Assembly (NCBI GenBank): GCA_037954665.1
Contig: JBBMOL010000133.1
Location: 1,488,001 to 1,552,000 of the forward strand
Length of the DNA stretch: 64,000 nt
Source: Laguncularia racemosa
Taxonomy: Eukaryota; Streptophyta; Magnoliopsida; Myrtales; Combretaceae
Direction: 5' to 3'
The notes under the pieces were generated by a model. The model worked only from the letters and a program-made list of their open reading frames with translations, searched no databases and had not been told where the DNA came from. Both the position numbers and the translations under genes were made by a program. This document shows, in pieces, positions 23,205 through 36,285 of the stretch (positions within the stretch are counted from its first letter, which is position 1; each line of letters starts with the position of its first letter).

Positions 23205-24835
23205 GATTTTGAAGAACATCTAAGCATATTGCTTCAATAGACAGATTGCCATTGTAGTCATTGATACAATAGAATACAAGATTTTCATTTTTATGTGTTT
23301 GATATCTACACTCTCGGTTTTAAACACATGTTAGAACAGTACGAAGATGCCGTCAAAATGATCCCTTTACATGTATAAATCTGGTTAAAAGCTTTTTAGA
23401 TTGCCAAGATTTATGACTTCTTTTGACAAAATATGTCAACAAGTTATTCCAAAGTTGTAGCACAGCACTTGAAAATTGAATTGCTTAAACTTAAAGGGAA
23501 TTTTAAGGACGGTAAACGAGTTTGTAAGAATTAGATCAAAAAACAATTAGGAGTTTTTATTTTGTAAAAAAAAAAAGAAAATGTCTTTCCTCCCCCCCCC
23601 CCCCCCCCCCCAAACTTTCAGCTTCTGTCATTTTAATACTCAAATTGCTGTATCAATTAAAAGAAAAGTCTTGCACATGAGTTTTCCCTCTCAAAGCTAT
23701 CATATACATTTGTTTTACCGATTTCACGCCCACTATATTGTTAAAAAAAAAAAAAATCTATTGTATTACATATAAAATACCTGATTTTGAATGCCTTTAC
23801 AAATCAATATTGTTTTTATAATCCATTCAATATGTAATTTTTATGCCTAAATCTGTTATATGCCAATTATCTACGGTACTAGGTGATGATTATGCATCAT
23901 TAACATTTATGTTATGTATTATAAATACATATATATGTCATAGTTATATTAATGTCTCATGTGCTTGAATATAATAATCAAATAATCAATATTTGTGTTA
24001 CATAATACATATATGTATTATTGTTGGGAAAAGTATGAACTTTTCTTCTCAACTTTTAACGTGTTTCAAGTTTATAATATTTTTTTCTATTAAAATTTTC
24101 AATATTTAAAATTTTTTGTATTTGAGCCATTCTTTTTATTCCATTAAAAATATGTATGCGTTGATTTTTGATAAAATTTTAATAATTGATTTAATAAAAT
24201 AATATTGTTAAATATATTACATTAGAAAATATAATGTAAAAACAATAAAAATTATGAAAAAGTACTTATAAAAAGGAAAATAAAAAAAAATAAACTTGTA
24301 TAGGAAACGTGTGGTAAATTGATTAACGGAGTTTCATAAATACTATCCTATCACTATATATATATATTTAAATATTTTTTATTTGGACTTGGATTTCTTA
24401 CTTTACTTTCTTGTAATAATTCTATTTAATTTATTTTTTAAAATATTGTATTATAAAATTAATGTTGAAGTTAATAATCTCAAATACTGTTATAAAATCA
24501 TAAATTAATATTATAATTTTTAAATATCATAAAAATCATATCTTAAACATATAATTTTAAAATTAAAGATCGCATTATAGTCTTAATTTACGATTTCGTA
24601 ACTTTTTTTTTAATCGTTCTTTAAAAATAAGTTTGCCGAAGGAGCAAACTCACGGATAACTCCCTTCTCATTCCCTGCTCCTCAGTATTCGTTCCCGAAG
24701 TTGATCCATGCAATATAAGCTCCGCTCGTGCTCTCTCTCTGTCTCTAACATCACCTGAATCCCAATTAGTTACACTTACTAACTTGTGTAAAATAATCAC
24801 CATTTCGATCCATCCACAGATACATACCGTACACC
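23205..24835. other. Intergenic region between NDB2 and VPS18
   Basis: No gene seen. The first part is the NDB2 3' UTR. A 20-nt C homopolymer lies at 23592-23611. From 23740 to 24610 the sequence is extremely AT-rich. From about 24630 it becomes more balanced, with a short CT-rich stretch near 24730-24750 that looks like the VPS18 5' UTR or core promoter. Confidence 0.6.
23592..23611. repeat. Poly(C) tract, 20 nt
   Basis: An uninterrupted run of C, preceded by CT-rich sequence. Such a run can form G-quadruplex structures on the opposite strand and is prone to length error in sequencing and assembly. Similar runs occur at 33046-33061 (G) and 43802-43819 (C). Confidence 0.9.
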
Positions 24836-27800
24836 ATGGAAGGTGGCGGAAGACAGGTGTTCACGGTCGATCTTTTGGAGAGATTCGCTGCTAAAGGTCG
24901 TGGATTGATCACCTGTATGGCCGCTGGCAATGACGTCATCATTTTGGGAACTAGCAAGGGATGGGTCATTCGTCACGATTTCGGCGTTGGCGATTTCTTC
25001 GGTACACAGACCTAAACCTGTTTCGAACTTGCTTTTTTAGTTTCGATGCCGTGATTGTCGTGTCGTAGTTCTGCATATTGAATTCTGCTTGCTTATGCGA
25101 AAGATTAGGGTTTGAAGTTTCGTTCTGTGGAAGTTGATTCGATTTTACAGTTTTGATCGTTATCGATGAAGGAAGTTTGAAGATTGTAGTGTAATTCAGG
25201 GAAATGTAGTTGGTTTTGATCGTTTAGGCAATCATGAAGGCTTGGAAGATTCATTTGTCTACAAGATGATCTTGTTTCTGTTAATCTGCTACCGTCAAAT
25301 TTAGCTTTGGCTCATTTCTCACCGTTTTGGCTTCTAGGATTTTTCTTCCGTATTATCACCATATCCTGACATTCATTGGAGATACTTTTCTTAGTTTGTT
25401 GGCTTTGATTTCAAGTTTTGTCATTGTTGATGTATTAATTTAATGAATTATGGTGTGTTTTACTGGAATTTAGTGCGGTGGATCGATTTTGATGATGTAG
25501 TCAGTGGTTAGGGATTGTGCTTCAGATTGTAATAAAATTAATTTCTTTGACGAGATGTTCAATTTGATGTTATTTTGTTGATTTCGGTTTGTTCTTGTCT
25601 TATGAATTAGGGTGATTCAAATTACTTCAAGTTTGACTGGATAAACTGAAATTGAGCACATGGTTTGGTTCTAGTGTTGGCAAATTTTGTCATCCATTTG
25701 GTCTTTGGAGTTCAAAATCAGCATAGAATTTGATTAACTTATAGTTTGACATCGAAATACATATGGATTACTCATGTGCATTAGTTTGAGTTGAACTTAA
25801 TTTATGATTTGAATAAGTTTTAAGTTTGGTTGAACTGACATTGAGAATTTGCTTCAAGTGCTGGATTTTTATCATTGCCTTTGGTATTTGGAGTTGAAAT
25901 TGCTTGTAATTTGAGTAATTCATAGTTTCAGACTACAGTTGTATTACTTTTGTTCACAAGATATACTTAAACGTCATTCATAACGAAATATTAATTGAAG
26001 CCAAGTTCGGTAGACCAGAAATCAAGTCTAAGTCAAATTCAAGACCTAGCAAAAGTCTTTGGGGCCCCTAGTTGTATATGTCCAAACCTTAAAATGAAGC
26101 TTTCCTAGCACACTTAAAAGATTCATGCAATTGACTAACAAATGAATTTTCTACTCTAAGTTCTGGAGAACTTTCTGAAATTGTAGAGTTTGATCTGACT
26201 GTTGGTCGCACTGGAGAGCAATCCATCCACCAGGTATTTGTTGATCCTGGAGGCAGCCATTGTATAGCCACAGTAGTTGGTAATGGGGGTTCAGAAACCT
26301 ATTATCTTCATGCGAAGTGGAGCAAGCCCCGTGTGTTAAGCAAATTAAGGGGACTCATAGTGAATGCAGTTGCTTGGAATAAACAACAGATTACAGAAGG
26401 TAAGTCATTGTTGTCATAGCTGTACAATTATCAATGCTTGAATGGAAGCTTGTCTATATTCTTATTTTTGTTACATCTTGTATCTGCAAGGGCAGCTTCT
26501 ACCAAGGAAGTTATTCTTGGTACAGACAATGGACAACTTCATGAGATGGCTGTGGATGAAAAAGACAAGAGGGAAAAGTATATAAAATTTCTCTTTGAAT
26601 TAGCTGAACTTCCAGAGGCTTTTACTGGATTGCAGGTACATTAACACATTTTTTTTCCCCTTCTGGGAAATGGATTTTTCCTTTTCTTTTCCTTTATTTT
26701 TTTGTTTTTTCCATGGACTATAAAATTGCTCTTATTATCTGCAGAGCTACTAAAGCCAAGCCAAAACTAAAACTATGGCTTTTAGTTAGTGAGGATCAAT
26801 TTGAAGCTCAATAATAAAAGCACCTTTGGATTTTGATCTCTAAACAGAAATTCTTTAGATAAATATATCTAATGGAATCATATGGAACTGTGGAAGATTA
26901 TGATGAGATTTCAACTCGGGCAGTATTAGGGAGAGTGGCCAAATAAACAAAATTAATAAATGAAGGACACTGGCATAATGTAGTCATCAAGTGGCAGGTT
27001 ACCTGTTTGTAAATGGGCAAACTTCAGAGTAATGTATGGTTGAAACCACCTTGATGCCCTCATGTTATCAATTTGTTATAAGTAAATTAAAAAAAGTATC
27101 TCAATAGCACGTGTTTTTCTTTTGGATAGTTATGTATTTATATCTATTCATGGTAGTTGACAACGTTATGTGCTGGCTGTCAGCCTGACACAACCTTCTT
27201 CCTTTACCCGGGCTTTCATTGGCTAGTGACTTAGGCAGCGTTAACATGAACAAGGATCATACCAATTTATTACACAATTATCAGGAAAAAAAAAAAACTA
27301 GAGTTTTATGATAGAGGATCATATATTAGACACCACCTAATGGGAATAATGCTTGAGTGTTGTTGTTATTGTGCTTATACATATTGATAAAAAGCTAGAG
27401 GTTTCAAGTTACGGAAAAGAAAACATTGGCACCAGTAGATTGAGTGTCCTTTCCCTCTGTATGTCTAAGGCCTTGTCATGAGCTGGGTACATGTATCATC
27501 CTAAAATTTGTAGTATGACCACTAAAGGTTACTGATTAATGAAGCAGAAAATTTTTGTTAAGATGAATTATTCTTTTGTTGCTATAAATTATTTTTTATG
27601 CATGCTTTCTTATGCTATGTTTAGATGGAAACAGCTACGGTGAGCACGGGCACTAGATATTACTTGATGGCAGTTACTCCCACACGACTTTATTCTTTCA
27701 CTGGTATTGGATCACTAGAAGTAAGTATTAGCTCTCAGCTACACAGCAATTTTTTCTTTTTTAGGTTCTTCGTAGTGTTCAAATGCAATTATTATCTACT

Positions 27801-30800
27801 GTAGCTTGATACTTTCCTCTGTTGTTTTGACTGCACTAGTTATTTACTAGATTATCTTTGTCATTTGTATATCGAGGTAAAGTGGACCACAGAGTTGAGA
27901 AGCCCTATTACTATTGGTTTCCTCTATGAAGTTTGACCATTGGCTTTCCTTAGAGGAATTGCATACATCTGATCAATTTCATCCATTCAAGTGCATCTTT
28001 TCCTTCCAGCAAATTATATTTTTAGTTGGGAAGTGGTCCCTTGGAAAACTACAGTCTCCATGCTGCTTGACGTGTGGTGCCTTCTGGTTTGTCTCTGCCT
28101 TGTAGGGACCAGACTGGGACTATAGTCAGCTAGTGGCCCTGTCCCAAGGATAAGTAGCCAGGACGGTTGCTGTACATATCTGCCCTAAAAAAGAGAGAAA
28201 GACTTTCCCTGTGTGTGAAAAATTTGATTCTAACCCAGTACGAAATGATTGCTTGGGCATGACTAGGATTTAACAAAATCCAGTCCATTACAGCTTTGCT
28301 GACATATATGCTTACAGACAACTACATCAATTCTGCTATTTACACTAGTAATTCTATCACATTGTGTAAAACTGAGGCTTGTGGTCTTTATGCATGTTTT
28401 AGGCTGTCTTTTCCAGATACGTGGATCGTGCAGTGCATTTTATGGAACTTCCTGGTGAAATTCCAAACAGGTATTTTTTCTTCCTTTTTGTCTTTGTATT
28501 GTGTCTGCGATCAGCTACGGAAGAGCTCAAAGTCAATTTTTTTTCAGCTGATGTTATTGTATTGTTTCCCTGCATCCCCCCTCCCTCTCCTTTTCCCTCT
28601 TTCCCCCTTTCATCTTTCCTTCCTTCATTCAGGTAAGACCTACAAGAGCAGGAGTAATACATTGCAAAATGCTCTTCTTGCCAACAATATTCGTCTCTTC
28701 TCCTCCTACTCAAACCTTGTAATGCATGTGGCTGTACACGAACATGTACCTTTTTGTGCGTTTTTATATATTGATAGAAAAGTAGTGATACTTTGTTAAA
28801 CTGTGGGAACAATGGTTCTTATAGGATGCTTCCAACTGTCTCTTTTGACAAGCAGTGCATACACTGTCCTTTTGATTTTGCTGTGAATTTATTTTAAATT
28901 TTTGAATTTAAGTTTTGTGAGTTCTTTTTTTTTTTTTAACCTCTTAATTATGTTTCTTTTTGACCTTGCTCTCTCTCAGTGAATTGCATTTCTACATAAA
29001 GCAGAGGAGGGCCATTCATTTTGCTTGGCTTTCTGGAGCTGGGATATATCATGGTGGACTAAATTTTGGAGCAACACATAGGTAAACTTTAACCTTTGTG
29101 CTTTTTATGTCAAAAAATAATCCACTATACTACTTGTTTTGACTTAGTGAGTAAATGTATCAAACATTGACTCCAGTTTTCTTAATAGAACCATCAACTC
29201 TGGTTTTAAATATCTAAGACTAAAGATTATATTTCATGCAAATTGTCAAAGTATTACCTTTCCAGTAATTTTGGGTTTTCTTCATGTAGTTTTCCTGATG
29301 GAGATGAAAACTTTGTGGAAAACAAAGCACTTTTAGGATATTCAAAATTTTGTGAAGGTTCAGACGCTCTTAAACCTAGTTCTTTAGCAGTGTCTGAATT
29401 CCACTTCCTGCTTCTTATTGGAAACAAAGTCAAGGTGTGTTTTAGCTTCGCATTAGTCTCTTGCTTCTCTTTCTCTCTTGGTCTTCTTGGTGATTCAATT
29501 GCATTTGCTTCCCTTTCTTTCCTTTAACTAGAAGTGTCTGCTTGAGATAAAATTCTAAATTAGGCCACAGCCAACAAGTCATTGTTTAATCATGTTCATA
29601 TATATAGCTCTATATGAAGCTTGATCAAGATGGGCTGGTTACTTAAACTAGGCAAACTTAAGCAAGACTTTCCTAGAAAACTAAAAAAGTTGATGTACTT
29701 GCAAGTAGAGATTAAGTTGTTGCTCAACAGCCATGCCAATCTTTTTATATTGGACTTGAGGGTGAGCAATAAAGGTAATGTAGTGGTTGAGTTCCATGAA
29801 CACTTATGGCAATTTGTATGAGGACCTGATTTACAAGTCAGTAAGTACTTTTCTTGCTCTACCTATATAAAACAAGCTAACCATGCTAGTGTGTAAGTCT
29901 TGTATGATGGCTTATGTGCCTAGAGGCAGCCAGTCTAATTACAACATACCCCTCTATTAACCAAAAAGGGAAAAGAAAAGAATAAGCTGTTGAAAGGAAG
30001 AAACACCAAGAGGTATGACGCTGATTGATTACTTGAAATCAGCTCTTTCCTGAGTCATTTAAGTGTTCAAAATGTTTTATACACCTTGAGTTCCTTTGAT
30101 CTAAGGCAATTAGGTTTTCTTGTTCCTTCCCTTAGCTGAAATGATTGATAGACACCAATTAGGAATGGGATACCCTGGACTGCTAAATGACAGCTTAAGA
30201 ATCTGTCACGAAACTACACAGCTAACAAAGCAAATCAATATCCCATATTGGAAAAATAGTGATGGATTCTAGAGAAAGAAAATCCACCTTCCCCTCTCTA
30301 GAGTTCTCCCCTGATAGACGAATCCTCTTAGGCAAATCTTAAACTCTTCTTTACCTTGTTCTTTAATTAGTTCACCTTACTAGTTTCTGTTTCTTTTAGT
30401 TTGTCTGGAGTTTTTCATCAAGTTTTTAGAGTTTTTGTTGAGCTCCTTCATTCTACCACGGTCCTTAAGACATTTCTTCCAAGACCAAAACAAGCACCCA
30501 CCTTCTACATCAAAACCCAGGAAGCATATGGCATCTTCAAACTCTGTTCACAATTTCTCATGTGCTTCCTTTGAAAAATCTCTCTCTAGCCCCCTTCCAT
30601 CGCCAAAACCAAACACAATGCTACCTCCTGTTTCTATTAAGGACTTTTGTCTAAAACCAGAGAGAGAATGTTGTGACCTCTCTTTCCCTTGGTCAAAAAG
30701 GTTAGCCTAGAAAAAAGTGAGCTCCCTGTCAAGTACTTGGGAATGTTGGGTTTTCCTCAAAGCAAGCTCCTTGTAAAGTACTTGGGTGTTCCCTTATCTC

Positions 30801-33800
30801 ATTCAAAGCCTTTAAAGCACACTTGCCAAAGCCTTGTGGATAAATATTCTTCACACATCAGCCGTTGGATGAGTAAAGCTCTTTCCTATGTTGGAAGAGT
30901 CCAATTAATAAAGAGTCTTCTCTTCTCTCTTCAAGAGCATCGAGGATAACTTTTTTCATTTTTTCTAATTTGATTTACACTAAACCATATATTTATTTAA
31001 TGTAAATTATCGACTAAGATTAGGAAAATTTCGATTCATTTTATCTAATTTGGTGTAAAAAGAGTTGCCACCCAATTGAGACCGGGAAAAGTGTTAAATT
31101 AGAATTAATTGAATAGATTAGTCTTGATTTAGCTAATAGTTTATGTAAAATTTTTAAATAAAAATAAGTGATTTTGGAATTTAGGGGTTAACCTATTAAA
31201 ATCTTACGGTTGCTACTTTAACCTTCTAAGTTTAAATTTATTTTCCAAACAAAAAAGGAAAGAGAAAAAAACATATTAAATTAAAATGGACCTAATTATT
31301 ATTTACAATTGAGGTTACCCTATAGGTATTTATGTACCCGCTATTCGAGATTAGTCCAATTGTAATTTGCATTATATTTTCCTAGTAAGTTTTAGAATCT
31401 AATCCTTGTTATTGTTATTATTATTTTTTTTAACCAAAAGATTTTATTTTTTATTTTTTAAAATTTTATTAATCTTTTATTATTTCATTTTCACTTTTCT
31501 TAAGAAAACACTACAATAAAACACTAAGATAAGATTAATTGAATTTTATATATCATCCATCTCCTATATTTATTGTTTATCACTATTCTTAATAATAATC
31601 TTTTCTCTTTTATAAATAAAACAACACAAAATAAGAGAATTAAAATAAGTAAATGAATAAATAAACTGTAAAGGAAGAATCGAGATGCGTGCGGGTTTGG
31701 ATCAGGTCTCTCAATGGTCGGGTCACACAGTGGAGGAGCAGTGGAAGAAGTGATCGTGTAGCCGCTTGGAGTGGTTGACAATAGTCAAGGGTGTGTTGGC
31801 GATAGGTTTTTAGGGGTGAAGCAATTGGAGGTGATAGCCTGACAGCAAGAACGGTGGAATGTGGTGTTTCAGAATTTGGTTGCTTCAATTAGAGCTCATC
31901 GTGGTGGTCTTAGGCCAAAGGAGAGTACTTTCTGGGGTTTATGAGGATAAGAAAGCTAATGGTAGTGGTGTTTTCTTCCACAATGTCTCAAAATGCAGAT
32001 TTTCTAGAGAGAGAAGGATGGGTCGGCTAAAGTGGATAGAGAGAGAAAGCTTGAATTAGAAAAGATTAGAGAGGTTTTGAGTGATGCTTCCCTCTTCCAA
32101 TGCATTGCTCAGGGTCCCTTTTATACTGCTCAAGATCAGATTAACCATGGAAGGTCAATTTTTGTAATGAAGTCGAAATCTCAACTTAATAGGTTTTGAA
32201 TAATTACAATTTTGATATCCCATGGAATTTGCTTGAAATCATAGTAAATCAATGGCCGAATTTGATTCATTGTGCTTCGATATTACTTAAAACAGTGATT
32301 GGAAGCTTTGATTTACTTTAAACATGCTTAAATCAAGTGAATTTACTTCACGTAGAAATGATTTTTTTCCTATCTTTGGACCCGCTTTTGACCACGTAAA
32401 TGGATGAACCAAAGATGTGTTAGTGGGTTCTATTCGAAGTAAGACACGCTCTCTATGATTGCACCATTGATTTGGTGAAATCGTGTTAAAAGATGGGCTA
32501 AAAAATGCTCAAAAGTGAGCTGACCACATTAGGAAGATGTGAAGAGCATGCGGAAGAAGATGATGAACAGTGCCATGGTCAGCCAATGTGTTGTCTTAAA
32601 ACAAAAGTGCAGAACCTGCACTGAGTAGGAATCGACCTTCAGTCCTCCGCATGGCATGCAGGCATCTCAACCAACTAAAAGATGGCTCTTTCTCGTCATT
32701 GTATGCACATTAATTTTTAATACATTAAAAAAAATGGCTTGCCAAAATTAAACCATATTTAATTGGTTGCAGGTGCAAATTGTTTTTTTATTTTTATTTT
32801 TCCTTTTTTATAATAAAGAAAAGAAAACTAAAATTAAATGGGACAAAAATGGGGTGTCTACAAAGAGTATTCGTTTTCAATCTTTGTATTGCCTAAAATT
32901 CGTTTCTATCTTTGTATTACCTAAAAGTATCCTTGAGATCATCATTATGAAATTTAAATGGCCTTTATGGAATGGCAATGATGAAAGTAGGGCAAAAGAT
33001 AAAATGGCATGGGAAATTGTTTGTTAAGCCCTTGAAGTAAGAGTTGGGGGGGGGGGGGGGGCGCTAGGGATTATTGATATCAACTTGGAATGAGGTTGCT
33101 CAACTAAAATACATTTGGCATCTTTGTATTGACATTGAAGACTCATTGTGGCTTAGGTGGGTACAATATGAAGTTCTTAAAGGTAGGAGTTTTTGTTGTG
33201 TCAATATTCGTTGGAGTGCGTCTTTGTTGTGGTTCAAACTCCAGTTAGCAAGGTCACTAGTGTGAAGCCTATTCAAATGGGAAGTTGGGGATGGGAACAA
33301 TATATATCTTTGGTACGATGAGTGGCACCCTAACAACTCCCTTTGTGATTGGTTGGATGAATGAGTCATCTATAGCATGTTATGGCCTAAAGAAGCTCAC
33401 CTTTGCTTGGTTATTGGCCAACAGTTGAAATGGCCTTATGGGCATGTTTGGGATTTTTTCTAGGCTGATTTGGGGAGTAATTCTGTTCCAAGAACCAACC
33501 AGAGGAATAAATTTGTATAGATTAGTAAGCTGTCAAAAGAACTATCTTTAAAGGAAGCTTACTCAGCTATTGGAGTCCCTAGCTCTAAAATTCCTTGGCA
33601 TGGGCTGGTGTGGCCCAAAGTGAATCTACCATGGAATGCATTTATTGTCTGGTTAGTTGCTCAATAGAGGCTCTATGCTCTTGATAAATTGGTTTATTGG
33701 GTTATAACAGATCAAAATAGATGCTACTTGTGTAACTCAGAGGAGGAATCCCACACATCTCCTTTTCAAGTGTCCCTTTGGGGTTGGAATCTGGGTGAAA

Positions 33801-36243
33801 ATTCAAGAGGATATCTAAGGCTCTAATTGTGTTCCATATGGAGATAACTCTATTATGGAATTGTTCAGCTTCCATGGTGCACATCTTAGGCCAGCATGGA
33901 AGAAGGCTACTTGGAAGAAATGAAATGAAAGAAGGCTTGGTCTTAGTGTTCTTCCTCTCCTTTTACTGCTAGGCGAATTCTCTCTTGTTTTTAGGTAGTT
34001 GGTGGAGTACTTGAATTCTTGTAATGCCAGGACATTGATCTTTGTACCCTTTTATTTCATGGTGCACTGATTGATTTCTTAGATCTCCTAGTGCATTTCT
34101 ATCATTTCTTTATATAGTGGGTTATACCCATCTTTTGTATTTTCTTCATCAATATAAAATAGGTAAAATCTGACTTTACACCAACTAAAAATTATTGGTG
34201 GATGAGTATATTGGGTTAATTCAGTGCAATAAATCACACACAGGCTTCATGCATTGTGATTCAATTGTTGATTGTATTTATATATTTATCATGAGGAAAG
34301 GTAAAGAAAGTTTCATGAGCACTATTGAAATATAAATATTTAACTACACGCTTATTTATAATCTTAATCTTTAGAAGAGCTTTTGGTGTTCTGGTCAAAA
34401 TTTTACATGGCATCCATAGCAGGGGGTCTTGAGTATGTCCTACCTGGTCATTACCTGTGATGGGACTTAGTTAATGTTGAATATTGACATAATACAAAAT
34501 TCTAATTATACTTACAGCTGAGTGTTATGTGGGTCGGTCAAAATTTTAAAAGTAGATGCTTCATGTAATCTTGTGTAGGCTCCATCCTCGTGGACATTCA
34601 CTGCTTTTCTATCAATGGGGTTTCATGCATTGCCATTGCAACTATACTAACAATTGTATGCTGTATTCATAGTCATTATCTACTCTCAAGCTTTGACATT
34701 GGAACTTCTTGTGAACTTTTGTCATGCTCATAGGTTATAAACAGGATTAGTGAGCAAATCATTGAGGAGCTTCAATTTGATCAGTCATCAGAGTCAGTTT
34801 CAAGAGGTATCATTGGATTATGTAGTGATGCCTCTGCTGGGCTGTTTTATGCATATGACCAAAATTCTATTTTCCAGGTTTGTTTTTTATTTTGAGTGTT
34901 AAATACACACGCGCATGCACACACACACATGAAAAAAAAAAAAAAAGAGATAAGAATTGCACAAGATATTTTATTGTTAAAATCAGGAACTTTTTTCAGG
35001 TTTCTGTTAATGATGAGGGCCGAGATATGTGGAAGGTGTATCTTGACATGAAGGATTATGCTGCTGCCCTGGCAAATTGTCGTGACCAACTCCAGAGGGA
35101 TCAAGTGTATCTTGTTCAGGTCATGCCTCCTTCAGTCATGTCTTCTGATGATGAACTTTTCTTGTTTATGGGTCAGCTACTTCATGATCTTTGCTGTATA
35201 CAGTTGCCAGATATGTTCATAGTAAGTAAAAGAAAATAACCTAAACTGTTGTTCTGCAGGCTGAAGCAGCATTTACTTCCAGGGAATTTCTTAGGGCTGC
35301 ATCGTTCTATGCTAAAGTAAATTCTCAAATTACTTTGTTAATGCCCAATGATTCTCTGCTGTATCTATTTTTCTTAAGTAATTAATATTGACACTCACAG
35401 ACATTTAAATATTCTTTTTAACACAGACATCTGTTCATTATATTGTAGTAAAATGGGACAATCTTGGCCTCCTAAAATTCAAAATTGCTTAAACAGTCTT
35501 TTGCTAGTCCTCTCATTATTTAGATTGCTTCAGACTTGCAGTTATTGTCTCTTTCATTCCTATATGCTGTTTTTTGTAATAGTAATTGCAAGCATCCTGG
35601 CATAAATGAATTTCCTTGTAAAATATCAGTCTATGCCACTTATATGGAATTATGAATTTGATGATTTTATAATAAAGAAACCTTTCTCAAGATGTAAATG
35701 ATAGTGGGGGAAACTCGCTAATCAATTGCATGAACTGGATCTATGTTAATTGCAAGTTTGCACATAGTTTAGATACTGATAAATGTGTAATATGGCAGAT
35801 AAATTACGTACTATCATTTGAGGAGATTACACTGAAGTTTATCAGCGTGGGAGAGCAGGTGATTGATCATTGAATCTGCACCAGTTCATGCAATCTTATA
35901 AACAAATTAAATCTCTGTACTTTTGCAAGTTCTGCTAATTTCAAATGCTACTGCTATATTCTTGGTCACAGGATGCTTTGAGAACTTTCTTGCTGAGGAA
36001 GCTTGATAACCTTGCCAAGGATGATAAATGCCAGATTACGATGATTTCCACTTGGATTACTGAACTGTACTTGGACAAGGTTTTGTTTCTTCAGCCTTGA
36101 TTTTTATAGTAGTTTGGATCGAACATTGTTAGATCTGTTTTGAGGAGGTTGTTTGTCTACATTTTCAATTACTAGTTCCATATTTCCTTTGTTCTGTTTC
36201 TGTTCTATGTTCATATGAATGTGGAAGGGAAGGAAAAGAATAA

Positions 36244-36285
<42 letters not shown>

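Noticed and set aside
26169..26186. Alternative acceptor for VPS18 exon 2 at 26168/26169
   Set aside because: It keeps the frame but adds six residues not present in the family; the acceptor at 26186/26187 gives the expected length and sequence.
28296..28812. Long overlapping open stretches on both strands around 28.3-28.8 kb
   Set aside because: They cover a VPS18 exon (28403-28470) and its CT-rich intron. Low-complexity bias explains the open frames; no family resemblance.
31524..32059. Short frames inside the probable solo LTR
   Set aside because: No similarity to gag, pol or any host family that I can see; expected in 1.9 kb of non-coding DNA.
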